Shown here: in pieces, positions 1 through 7,324 of the stretch | Layout: every line of letters starts with the position of its first letter | How positions within the stretch are numbered: position 1 is the first letter of the stretch | Source: XN24 sp035514535 | GTDB taxonomy: Bacteria > Pseudomonadota > Gammaproteobacteria > Steroidobacterales > XN24 | Assembly (NCBI GenBank): GCA_035514535.1 | Contig: DATKAZ010000002.1 | Location: 49,036 to 113,035 of the forward strand | Reading direction: 5' to 3' | Length of the DNA stretch: 64,000 nt | The notes under the pieces: model-generated | Told to the model about the DNA's origin: nothing | Seen by the model: the letters and a program-made list of their open reading frames with translations, nothing else | Database searches by the model: none | Program-made: the position numbers and the translations under genes

Positions 1-1021
1 TGTAGTCGTGCAGGGGTTCCTCGAACCACGCATGCGTCCCGGAGTGACCGTTGAACATCAGGTTGCGTCCCACGTAGCCGCTACCGTTCGCGAGCCCGTC
101 GGGATGGCGGTCCGAGGCCGACATCAGCAGCAGGCGCGGCGTTTCCGCGCCGTTGGCCGCAAGGACGACCGCCCTGACGCGCTGCGCCTGCTCGCGACCT
201 TCGGCGTCGAAATACAGCACTTCGCGGACCCGGCCGTCCGCGCCGGTCTCGAGCCGGTGCACAGTGGATTGCGGCCGGATCTCGCAACGCCCGGTCGCCT
301 CAGCCTGCGGGATCATCGTGACGAGGGTCGAGGACTTGGCGCCGGTCTCGCAGCCGAACCCCATGCAGAAGCCGCAGTGAATGCAGGGCGCGCGTCCGTT
401 GAAGGGTCGCGACAGGATCGCGACCGGAGCGACCTGGGGATGCAGCCCCAGCTTGCGCGCACCCTTTTCCAGCAGCACGCCGGACGACTTGACCGGCAGC
501 GGCGGCAACGGATACGGCCGTGAGCGCGGCGCATCGAAAGGCCCGGGTGCGCCGGAGACGCCGATCTCCCAGTCCACCTTCGTGTACCACGGCTCGAGCT
601 CGTCGTAGTCAATCGGCCAGTCGACGAGATCAGCGCCCCCGACCGCGCCCAGCAGGCTGCGCTCCTTGAAGTCCACCGGCCGCAGGCGCCAGAAATTCGC
701 GGAGAAGTGCACGCTGCTGCCGCCGACCATGCGCGCATAGTAAGCGGCCGGGAAATCCGGCACCGCGGCGACCTCGGTCTCGTCCGACCTGAACGTCTGC
801 GGGTCGGGGCCGCGCATGCCGCCGACGTATTCGTCGTTGAACAGTACCGCAAGCTCGTCGTGCGAGAACTCCGCCGTGCGGCGATACCGACCCTGCTCGA
901 GGACAACGACGCTGAAGCCGGCGACGGACAGCTCTTTCGCCAGGATGCCGCCGGCCGAGCCCGAGCCGATGACGACGAAGTCGACCGGCTCCCGCTGTGC
1001 TAATCGTGGGTGCTCAGCCAT
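1..1021 (-). CDS. GMC family oxidoreductase (gluconate 2-dehydrogenase large-subunit type), 5' part
   Basis: About 340 N-terminal residues are visible; the gene runs off the left edge of the window. The start (ATG, 1021-1019) leads directly into a Rossmann FAD-binding motif, VVIGSGSAGG, near residues 16-25. A GMC signature-like stretch (MVGGSSVHFSANFWRLRP) follows, and near residues 210-225 there is a cysteine-rich segment, CIHCGFCMGFGC, typical of the gluconate or sorbosone dehydrogenase branch of GMC flavoproteins. The family oxidises sugar or polyol alcohols and passes electrons to a cytochrome or quinone partner. It overlaps by 8 nt the upstream gene for a gluconate 2-dehydrogenase subunit 3 homologue, so the two probably form one translationally coupled complex. 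The substrate is unknown and the C-terminal catalytic His/Asn lie outside the window. Confidence 0.85.
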   Translation of the reverse strand, partial: MAEHPRLAQREPVDFVVIGSGSAGGILAKELSVAGFSVVVLEQGRYRRTAEFSHDELAVLFNDEYVGGMRGPDPQTFRSDETEVAAVPDFPAAYYARMVGGSSVHFSANFWRLRPVDFKERSLLGAVGGADLVDWPIDYDELEPWYTKVDWEIGVSGAPGPFDAPRSRPYPLPPLPVKSSGVLLEKGARKLGLHPQVAPVAILSRPFNGRAPCIHCGFCMGFGCETGAKSSTLVTMIPQAEATGRCEIRPQSTVHRLETGADGRVREVLYFDAEGREQAQRVRAVVLAANGAETPRLLLMSASDRHPDGLANGSGYVGRNLMFNGHSGTHAWFEEPLHDY

Positions 1022-1649
1022 GCTCGTGGCCCTCGCCCTGGCCGGCCTCGAGGGCGGGCGCCCCCATCAGCTCGGCATCGTAATGCCCGAAAGGCGGCAC
1101 CCAGCCATGGCGATGATCGAAGCCCAGCAACTGCCAGCCGAGGTGATCACGGTTGCCGCCGTAGGACGGCAGCGCGAACATGCCCGCCACGGTCAGGTAG
1201 TGCATCAGGCCGAAGAACGGCGTTTCCTCGACGGCGTGCAGGATCGCATCCTGGCCTTCGGGTCCCAGGTCCGCGAAGCGCTTCCCCGCGTCCGACTCGG
1301 CGGCCAGCGTATCCACGCTCTCGATGCCGGCGCGCAATTCGCCGGCCGCGTCGGCCATGAAGTCGCCGAGCGCCTGGTCGATGAAATGAATCACGCCCGC
1401 CTCGCGCGCGCCCGGCGTCTCGTCCGTCGGGATGATCCGCGCCGCGATCGCTTCCAGCGCGGCCGCTTCGGCCGGCGCCAGGTGCCGGAAGGCTGCGCCC
1501 GCGTCCCGTGCGGCCGCCGCGGCTTCGGCCACCGCAAGCAGGCCGGGAAAGTGGAGTGCCAGCCAGGACGTCCCTGCGGCGGTACCGGCAATACGCAGGA
1601 ATGCGCGCCGGGCGGGGTCGCGAGCCGTTCGTCCGGTGTCGGTCGTCAT
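1014..1649 (-). CDS. Gluconate 2-dehydrogenase subunit 3 family protein (TAT-exported)
   Basis: 211 residues. The N-terminus carries a TAT signal (RRAFLRIAG at about residues 14-22, then a hydrophobic stretch and an Ala-rich cleavage region), so the protein is predicted to be exported folded. The remainder matches the subunit-3 family (PF13618) pattern: a helical domain with LAPAEAAALEAIAARIIPTDETPGA (split here by eye into LAPAEAAALEAIAARIIP and TDETPGA), and a later aromatic-rich segment, PFFGLMHYLTVAGMF. Family members are small partners of membrane-bound GMC dehydrogenases and are thought to carry the flavoprotein across the membrane. The next gene overlaps it by 8 nt, supporting co-translation. 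Confidence in the family is good; the physiological substrate cannot be read from the sequence. Confidence 0.85.
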   Translation of the reverse strand: MTTDTGRTARDPARRAFLRIAGTAAGTSWLALHFPGLLAVAEAAAAARDAGAAFRHLAPAEAAALEAIAARIIPTDETPGAREAGVIHFIDQALGDFMADAAGELRAGIESVDTLAAESDAGKRFADLGPEGQDAILHAVEETPFFGLMHYLTVAGMFALPSYGGNRDHLGWQLLGFDHRHGWVPPFGHYDAELMGAPALEAGQGEGHEHG

Positions 1650-1790
1650 CTGCTGCTTCCCCCCGACAGAATCATGGTTCTTGATCGGCGGAACTTAGCT
1701 CCTATCGGTCGGCAGCGCCACCAGAACGCAATGCAGCATAAGATCTTGCCCGGACTGCTATAGTCGCGACCCGCCCCGAAGGCCGCGCGC

Positions 1791-2801
1791 ATGAGCAGAG
1801 ACCAGGACAGTTCGCTCGCCTACCAGAACCTCCAGCCGGACGACATCCTCGCCTCGGTGGAAAGCCTGGGACTGCACTGCGACGGGCGCCTCCTCGCCCT
1901 GAACAGCTACGAGAACCGGGTCTACCAGGTCGGCATAGAGGACGGCGCGCAGGTCGTCGCGAAATTCTACCGGCCCGGACGCTGGAGCGATGCGGCCATC
2001 CTGGAGGAGCACGCCTTCGCCTTCGAACTCGCGGCGCGCGACGTCCCGGTGGTCGTGCCGTTGCGCCACGCCAACCGCAGCCTGCATCGCCGCGGCGAGT
2101 TCCGCTTTGCCGTGTGCCCGCGCGTCAGCGGCCGGGTGCCGGAGCTGGACGACATGCGCCTGCTGCGGCAGATCGGTCGACTCGTGGCACGCCTCCACCT
2201 GTGCGGCCAGGTGGCCGGCTTCGAGCACCGGCCGCGCCTCACGCCGGCACTGCTCGGCGCGGCCTCGCGCGATTTCCTGCAACAGCGGGGCTTCATTCCC
2301 GTTCACGTCGCGGCGGCTTACGACAGCCTGTGCCGCGACCTGCTTGCCGAAGTGGAACGCGCGTGGTCGCGCGCCGGCGCACGCACGCTGCGATTGCACG
2401 GTGACTTTCACCCCGGCAACGTGCTGGTGCGCGACGAGCAGGTGCACATCGTGGACCTCGACGACACCTGTTCCGGCCCCGCCGTGCAGGACCTGTGGAT
2501 GTTCCTCTCCGGGGATCGCCGGGAACAGGAGCCGCAACTCGCAGAACTGCTGGCCGGCTACCTCGAGTTCAGGGAATTCGACCCGGCCGAACTGCAGCTC
2601 GTCGAGGCGCTCAGGGCCTTGCGCATCATGCATTACGCCGCGTGGATCGGGCGCCGCTGGCAGGACCCGGCTTTCAGGATCGCGTTCCCTTGGTTCGGCA
2701 CGCCGCGATACTGGGAAGACCATGTCCTCGCGCTGCGGGAACAACTCGGCCTGCTGCAGGAGCCGCCGCTGGAGTGGCTCCCGCCCATGGAAGGGGCTTG
2801 A
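1791..2801 (+). CDS. srkA: Stress response kinase A (SrkA/YihE family)
   Basis: 336 residues, the usual length for this family. It is a eukaryotic-like or aminoglycoside-phosphotransferase-fold Ser/Thr kinase that in E. coli counteracts envelope-stress-induced death (family knowledge). Visible features: NSYENRVYQVG, a P-loop-like strand near residues 43-53; VVAKFYRPGRWS with the ATP-binding Lys; the catalytic loop LHGDFHPGNVLV near residues 201-212; and VDLDDTCSGP near 219-228 carrying the metal-binding Asp. The start ATG is the first in frame. It stands alone, divergent from the GMC operon. The DsbA partner often found next to yihE is absent here. Confidence 0.9.
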   Translation: MSRDQDSSLAYQNLQPDDILASVESLGLHCDGRLLALNSYENRVYQVGIEDGAQVVAKFYRPGRWSDAAILEEHAFAFELAARDVPVVVPLRHANRSLHRRGEFRFAVCPRVSGRVPELDDMRLLRQIGRLVARLHLCGQVAGFEHRPRLTPALLGAASRDFLQQRGFIPVHVAAAYDSLCRDLLAEVERAWSRAGARTLRLHGDFHPGNVLVRDEQVHIVDLDDTCSGPAVQDLWMFLSGDRREQEPQLAELLAGYLEFREFDPAELQLVEALRALRIMHYAAWIGRRWQDPAFRIAFPWFGTPRYWEDHVLALREQLGLLQEPPLEWLPPMEGA

Positions 2802-2822
2802 CCCGGGCCTCGCCCGCGGCCG

Positions 2823-3104
2823 TCAGCTGCCGCGGTTTTTCTTCGGCCCGGGCGTCAGGTGAACGCGCCCGGCCTTGCCGAGCCGGCGCTCGTTGAGCCG
2901 GATGACGATCTCGGCAACGGCCTGCGTCACCGCCTGGAGGCTGCCCTCGCGGTGGCCGACGATGGCGTTGGGGCCCTGGGCGATTTCGTAGCGGTACCAG
3001 TTGCTCGAGAGCGCGCCTTCCGGCGCATCGGCCCGCGTGATGGACGAAACCTCGAAAGGATGGTCCAGCCGCCCCGTGGCGACTTTTTCAGTTTTGTCGG
3101 TCAT
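2823..3104 (-). CDS. Conserved hypothetical protein
   Basis: 93 residues with no signal peptide or membrane segment, polar and basic at its C-terminus (GPKKNRG). It contains WYRYEIAQGPNAIVGHREG in the middle and a predicted helix AVTQAVAEIVIRLNER after it. The ATG at 3104 opens a frame whose codon use resembles that of its neighbours. It is convergent with srkA (21-nt gap) and divergent from the YgbA-type gene. I do not recognise a functional family. The short WYRYEIAQG-type domain occurs as a small stand-alone protein in proteobacteria, and no role can be inferred. Confidence 0.65.
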   Translation of the reverse strand: MTDKTEKVATGRLDHPFEVSSITRADAPEGALSSNWYRYEIAQGPNAIVGHREGSLQAVTQAVAEIVIRLNERRLGKAGRVHLTPGPKKNRGS

Positions 3105-3189
3105 CCGCGCAGCTTACGCGATTCGCGCAAGATTTGCTCATCGCGGCCTCGGCGATCGTGGAGAACGCCTATTGAACCGCAGGCCCCCA

Positions 3190-3612
3190 ATGATGAATAT
3201 ACTCCGCATGAATCATGCCGCCACCCGGCAGCCGGCAGCCGGCCTCGTTACCCCGCGCCTGCGGCGCGAGTACCGGACCATGGAGTGCATGGTCGAGATC
3301 TGGTGTGCCGATCACCATGGTTCGGACGCGAGAAGCGCCGGCCCTTGCGAGGCGTGTCGCGGGTTCCTCGCCTATGCCGCCCGGCGACTGGAGAAATGCC
3401 CCTACGGCGAAGCCAAGCCGACCTGTGCGAAGTGCCCGATTCATTGCTACAAGCGGGCACAGCGCGAGCAGGCCCGGGAAATCATGCGCTATGCCGGCCC
3501 GCGCATGACTTTTCGCCACCCGTGGTTGTCGGTCATGCATCTCGTCGACAAGCTGCGCCGGGTCGAGCACCCGATGGAGGCCAGGCGCCGGCGGTCGCGC
3601 CAGGATCCCTGA
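3190..3612 (+). CDS. YgbA-type (nitrous oxide-stimulated promoter) family protein
   Basis: 140 residues if started at the first of several close ATG codons (3190, 3193, 3208). The conserved core begins at about residue 32 (TMECMVEIWCADHH) and holds a cysteine series: CEAC, KCPYG, CAKCPIHCYK. The last resembles a CxxCxxxC metal or Fe-S site. It ends in MRYAGPRMTFRHPWLSVMHL, the hallmark tail of the family (PF11756). In enterobacteria ygbA is induced by nitrosative stress through NsrR; its biochemical role is not established. No NsrR box was identified upstream here. Only the family assignment is firm. Confidence 0.85.
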   Translation: MMNILRMNHAATRQPAAGLVTPRLRREYRTMECMVEIWCADHHGSDARSAGPCEACRGFLAYAARRLEKCPYGEAKPTCAKCPIHCYKRAQREQAREIMRYAGPRMTFRHPWLSVMHLVDKLRRVEHPMEARRRRSRQDP

Positions 3613-3701
3613 GCCGCAGACGGGTCCCCGCGCGCCGCTATTGCCTCGGGCGCGGCGAGTGCTAGCATGAAAGCGGAGCCCAATCTGCAGGTGCCAGCAA
3701 C

Positions 3702-4445
3702 ATGCCCGGAGATCCTGTTTCCCGCCGCGGCTTTCTGAAACTGTGTGCCAGTGCCGGCGCCCTGGTGACGAGCAGCCCGAGACTGCTCGCCCAGGGGGCG
3801 CCCGAGCGCGTGCAGGCACCGCCCGCGAGCCTCGTCCATCCGGACGGCAGGCCGTTGCGCCTGACTGATCTGGCCGTGGGCGAAAACTACGTCTTTCATT
3901 ACCCTTTCGTCAGCACGCCCTGTTTCCTGATCGACCTCGGCAAGCCCGCGCTGCCGCTGGACGGCCTCGAGCTCGATGACGGCAGGCGTTACCACTGGCG
4001 GGGCGGCGTCGGGCCGAATCGCTCGGTGGTCGCGTTCTCGGCCATTTGCGCGCACCGCATGTCCTACCCCACCCCCTCGGTGAGTTTCATCCATTATCGC
4101 CATGGGCCGATGGCCTTCAAGGACAAGGATCTGAAGCCGTCGCGGCGGGAACAGGTGATCTACTGCTGCTCGGAGGGCAGTGTCTACGACCCCGCGGAGG
4201 GCTGCCGCGTACTCGGCGGCCCGGCACCGCAGCCGCTCGCCGCCATCGATCTCGCGCTGGATGGCGACACGAACACGCTCCGCGCCCAGGGCACCTACGG
4301 CGGCGACATGTTCGAGCGCTTTTTCGAGAAATTCGAGTTTCAGCTGGCACTGCAGCAACGCGAGGACAACATTCGCGAACTCGTCGGCCCGACGACCGAA
4401 GTGGTGGCGCTCAAGGACTACAGCGCCAACACGAACGTCTGCTGA
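3702..4445 (+). CDS. TAT-exported Rieske-like [2Fe-2S] protein with an altered cluster site
   Basis: 247 residues. A TAT signal occupies the N-terminus (SRRGFLKLC, residues 7-15, then a hydrophobic region). The middle has a Rieske-type fold: box I is C116-A-H118, and box II reads C155-C-S-E158-G-S-V-Y-D. In ordinary Rieske proteins box II is C-x-x-H, so Glu158 sits where the second His ligand should be. The two disulfide cysteines of respiratory Rieske proteins are also absent (box I continues RMSYP). It may hold a [2Fe-2S] cluster with unusual ligation, or no cluster. It would act outside the cytoplasmic membrane. No obvious redox partner gene lies beside it; the next gene is a convergent ankyrin protein. 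The family call is moderately sure, the cofactor state uncertain. Confidence 0.75.
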   Translation: MPGDPVSRRGFLKLCASAGALVTSSPRLLAQGAPERVQAPPASLVHPDGRPLRLTDLAVGENYVFHYPFVSTPCFLIDLGKPALPLDGLELDDGRRYHWRGGVGPNRSVVAFSAICAHRMSYPTPSVSFIHYRHGPMAFKDKDLKPSRREQVIYCCSEGSVYDPAEGCRVLGGPAPQPLAAIDLALDGDTNTLRAQGTYGGDMFERFFEKFEFQLALQQREDNIRELVGPTTEVVALKDYSANTNVC

Positions 4446-4457
4446 CGGCCCCCGGCG

Positions 4458-5216
4458 CTAGGAGCGTAGCAGCGCCTCAGCCCTCGAGTGCCCCAGCATG
4501 CGGGCCACCTCGGCAGGCGTGCGTCCCGCCCCGTCCGTGGCGCGTCGCTCAGCCCCTGCGGCCAGCAGGCGCGCGACGATCTCTGCAAAGCCCCGGCCCG
4601 CCGCGATGTGCAGCGCCGTCGCGCCGGACTCCTCACGTGCCTCCGGCTCTGCTCTGCCCGAGGCAAGCAACGCCTCGACCGCTTCGATATAACCGCCGGA
4701 CACCGCGCGCATCAGGGGGGTCCAGCCGTAACCGTCGCGGGTCGCGGGCTCCGCACCCACCTCCAGCAACAGGCGCACGGCGCCATCGCGGCCTTTCGCC
4801 GCGGCGACCAGCATCGGCGTCCAGCCGATGCGCGCGCTTGCGTTCGGATCGGCTCCCCGGTCGAGCAAGAGCCGCACGACGTCGAGGTGGTTGGCCGACA
4901 CCGCATACATCAGGGCCGTGCCGCCGTTCGCGTTGCGCTCATCGACCGCGGCCCCCGCCTCGAGCAGCGCCTGCGCGCGTTCGACGTCGCCTTCCCCCGC
5001 GGCATTCATGAGCTCGGTCTTGCCGTCTGCGGACGGCGCCGCGAATACCTCGAGCGTCGCGAGGTCGCCGTCCCAGGAGAGCGGGTCCACCTCCGCGCGC
5101 ACTGCGCAGCACGCCAGCAGCGGTATCAGGCTCCAGGCCGCCAGCACGGCGCGCGTCCGCGCGGGACCGGCACGTCCGGCAGCGCTAGGGGAACCCTGGA
5201 TCCTGGTGCGATTCAT
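4458..5216 (-). CDS. Exported ankyrin-repeat protein
   Basis: 252 residues. A basic N-terminus plus a hydrophobic segment (AVLAAWSLIPLLACCAVRA, about residues 23-41) indicates a signal peptide, possibly a lipoprotein since cysteines fall at the end of the hydrophobic core. From about residue 63 there are five ankyrin repeats of about 33 residues, recognisable from GKTELMNAAGEGD, GGTALMYAVSANHLDVVRLL, GWTPMLVAAAKGRD, GWTPLMRAVSGGYIEAVEAL and GATALHIAAGRGFAEIVARL. Ankyrin proteins bind other proteins; the partner is unknown. It converges on the Rieske-like gene with a 12-nt gap. No enzyme domain is present. Confidence 0.88.
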   Translation of the reverse strand: MNRTRIQGSPSAAGRAGPARTRAVLAAWSLIPLLACCAVRAEVDPLSWDGDLATLEVFAAPSADGKTELMNAAGEGDVERAQALLEAGAAVDERNANGGTALMYAVSANHLDVVRLLLDRGADPNASARIGWTPMLVAAAKGRDGAVRLLLEVGAEPATRDGYGWTPLMRAVSGGYIEAVEALLASGRAEPEAREESGATALHIAAGRGFAEIVARLLAAGAERRATDGAGRTPAEVARMLGHSRAEALLRS

Positions 5217-5266
5217 GTCGAAGAGGATGCCGTATTCACGCGCTGATCGCCAGCGGGCCGTTCACA

Positions 5267-5297
5267 AAAAGACGGGGGCGCCGCAGCGCCCCCGTCG
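5267..5297 (-). terminator. Rho-independent terminator of the formate dehydrogenase operon
   Basis: A perfect 11-bp stem (5272-5282 with 5287-5297, GACGGGGGCGC type) with a 4-nt loop is followed on the minus strand by five T residues (complement of 5267-5271). It lies 28 nt beyond the stop of fdhC, where a terminator for the minus-strand operon is expected. Confidence 0.85.
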
Positions 5298-5324
5298 GGT
5301 ACACAATCGCTGAACTTCAGGGCC

Positions 5325-6440
5325 TCAGGTCGCCGCGTGACCCGCGCCGTGCGGGGGCGAAGCCGTCGCGGGGCGCGTGCCCTGCTTCTTGACCTCGTCG
5401 TACCACAAGCCGTGGTGCGCCTTGGCCCAGGCCTCGTCCACCTCGCCGTGGACCATGCCTTCGAGGGTGCCCTGGTTGCCCAGCGTACCCAGGTAGATAT
5501 GACCCAGTGAGAAGGCGATCAGCGCGATGCCGCTGGCGGCATGCAGGATATTCGCCAGCTGCATCTCGCCGCGCTCGAAGCCGAAGTTCGGGAACAGCAG
5601 CCAGAAGCCCGAGCTGATCAGCACGATGCTGCCGAAGAACAGCAGCCAGAACCAGATCTTCTCGCCGGCATTGACGAAGCCGGCCGGCGGATGCTTGCTC
5701 TTGTCGAGATAGCCGCCACCCATCCTCAGCCAGGTCAGGTCGTGGGCCCGCGGCAGGCTTTCCTTGATCCACGGCACCATCATCACCACCAGGCCGATGA
5801 TGAACGGCACCGCGAGCCAGTCATGGACGGGTTTGGCGATATTGGCCCAGGCCGCAAACGCTTCCTTGCCCGTTACCGGGATCAGCACCGCGCGGCCGAA
5901 CGTCAGGCTCAGGCCGGTGATCGCCAGGATGATGAACAGGATCGCCGTATACCAGTGCATGACCCGCTCAAACAACGACCAGCGCGTGATCGTGCGGCCG
6001 GTGCGATGCTCCAGTTTCACCGGTCCCGCGAGCAGGTGGAACAGGATGATTGCCGCGAGTACGACGACCAGCCCGATGCCGCCCCAGCGAAGCAGCGGCC
6101 CCTCGCGTACAGAGCGCCAGACATCGCCGCCGCTCTGGATCAATACGCCGGTCTCCTGCCCTGTTACGGCACTGTAGCCCGCCGTCCCGCTACGCGCCTG
6201 CCGCCAGAAATCGCGGCGTTGCTCTTCTTCGCGCACTTTGTCCGCGCGTTGCTGCTGCAAGACTTCGTCCTGCGGCTGCGCCTGTTGCGCGACCGCCTGG
6301 CCCACCGGTGCATCGGTCAACAGCAGACCGGTGAGCGGCAGGATCATGGATAAACCAAGGACCAGGGCCGTAAGCAGCATGGCCCGGCGAAGCTTGCGCC
6401 GGCCGCGTCCCCTGAATCCCGGTTGAGTTCTGTCGACCAT
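5325..6440 (-). CDS. fdhC: Formate dehydrogenase cytochrome b subunit (gamma)
   Basis: 371 residues from ATG 6440, chosen because GGGAGG lies about 9 nt upstream; an in-frame start at 6500 would run into the lipoprotein gene. An N-terminal hydrophobic segment (LLTALVLGLSMILPLTGLL) and a periplasmic Gln/Arg-rich stretch precede the b556-type domain of at least four membrane helices. Candidate haem ligands sit in ERVMHWYTAILF, AKPVHDWLAV, LANILHAASG and LGHIYLG. The subunit anchors the FdhAB dimer and transfers electrons from formate to the quinone pool. It is the last gene of the operon, followed by a terminator. The histidine-containing C-terminal tail is cytoplasmic by analogy. Confidence 0.93.
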   Translation of the reverse strand: MVDRTQPGFRGRGRRKLRRAMLLTALVLGLSMILPLTGLLLTDAPVGQAVAQQAQPQDEVLQQQRADKVREEEQRRDFWRQARSGTAGYSAVTGQETGVLIQSGGDVWRSVREGPLLRWGGIGLVVVLAAIILFHLLAGPVKLEHRTGRTITRWSLFERVMHWYTAILFIILAITGLSLTFGRAVLIPVTGKEAFAAWANIAKPVHDWLAVPFIIGLVVMMVPWIKESLPRAHDLTWLRMGGGYLDKSKHPPAGFVNAGEKIWFWLLFFGSIVLISSGFWLLFPNFGFERGEMQLANILHAASGIALIAFSLGHIYLGTLGNQGTLEGMVHGEVDEAWAKAHHGLWYDEVKKQGTRPATASPPHGAGHAAT

Positions 6441-6474
6441 CACGTGGAGTCCTCCCGTCGTGTGGGCTGAATGG

Positions 6475-6657
6475 CTATCGGTCGCGCTGCGTTTCAACAC
6501 GTTCCTCCAGGGACGTTCTCAGCTCCTCGGACCTGAGATCATCGACCAGGGGATCGCTCGAGCCCTTGTAGACGCCGGGCTCGTAGAACGTCACGTCCGA
6601 GCAGCCCGCAAGCGCCAGTGACGCTGCGGTCAGCAGAGCCAGGGTGGATATTTTCAT
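6475..6657 (-). CDS. Small lipoprotein inside the formate dehydrogenase operon
   Basis: 60 residues. The N-terminus MKISTLALLTAASLALAGC is a clear lipoprotein signal with a LAGC lipobox, so the mature peptide of about 42 residues would be lipid-anchored at Cys19. The mature part is acidic and charged (SDVTFYEPGVYKGSSDPL) and ends in a charged helix-like region. It lies between fdhB (65-nt gap) and fdhC (34-nt gap) on the same strand, suggesting an accessory role in assembly or anchoring of the dehydrogenase. I know no named family; function is inferred only from position. Confidence 0.75.
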   Translation of the reverse strand: MKISTLALLTAASLALAGCSDVTFYEPGVYKGSSDPLVDDLRSEELRTSLEERVETQRDR

Positions 6658-6722
6658 TATTCCTCTCCAGCCTCGGTCTGGGGCGGCCGAGGGGCCGCCC
6701 CACCCGAGTCATTACGTCCCGC

Positions 6723-7310
6723 CTACGCGTCCTTGTAGGCTGTTTCCCAACCCCAGGTCTGCGGCCGGCTGCCACGCTTGAGGACGCGTTCCCGGTAGAT
6801 GTCGGCGACCATGTCGCCGTCACCCGCCAGCAGGGCCTTGGTGGCACACATCTCGGCGCAGAGCGGCAACTTGCCCTCGGAGATTCGATTGCGGCCGTAC
6901 TTGACGTACTCCGCTTCCGAGCTGTTGTCCTCCGGGCCGCCGGCGCAGAACGTGCACTTGTCCATCTTGCCGCGGATGCCGAAGGCCTCCTTCTGCGGGA
7001 ACTGCGGCGCCCCGAACGGGCAGGCATAGAAGCAATAGCCGCAGCCGATGCAGAGGTCCTTGTCGTGCAGGACGATGCCGTCGTCGGTCGTGTAGAAGCA
7101 ATCCACCGGACAGACAGCCGCGCAGGGCGCATCCGTGCAGTGCATGCAGGCCACCGAGATCGAGCGCTCGCCCGGCAGGCCGTCGTCGAGCGTCACTACC
7201 CGCCGGCGGTTCACGCCCCAGGGCACCTCGTGCTCGTTCTTGCAGGCCGTTACGCAGCCGTTGCACTCGATGCAGCGCTCGGAATCACAAAGAAACTTCA
7301 TTCTCGCCAT
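6723..7310 (-). CDS. fdhB: Formate dehydrogenase iron-sulfur subunit (beta)
   Basis: 195 residues, with AAGGAG upstream of ATG 7310. Four cysteine clusters are visible: CIECNGCVTAC (about residues 13-23), CMHCTDAPCAAVCPVDC (55-71), CIGCGYCFYACPFG (87-100) and CTFC together with CAEMC near 118-155. These are sufficient for four [4Fe-4S] clusters, the standard wire between the Mo/W-bis-pterin site of FdhA and the haems of FdhC. Unlike E. coli FdnH, there is no C-terminal transmembrane anchor; the protein ends in WGWETAYKDA. It lies 14 nt downstream of fdhA in the same operon and probably crosses the membrane with FdhA by the TAT route. Confidence 0.95.
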   Translation of the reverse strand: MARMKFLCDSERCIECNGCVTACKNEHEVPWGVNRRRVVTLDDGLPGERSISVACMHCTDAPCAAVCPVDCFYTTDDGIVLHDKDLCIGCGYCFYACPFGAPQFPQKEAFGIRGKMDKCTFCAGGPEDNSSEAEYVKYGRNRISEGKLPLCAEMCATKALLAGDGDMVADIYRERVLKRGSRPQTWGWETAYKDA

Positions 7311-7324
7311 GGTGTGTTAACTCC

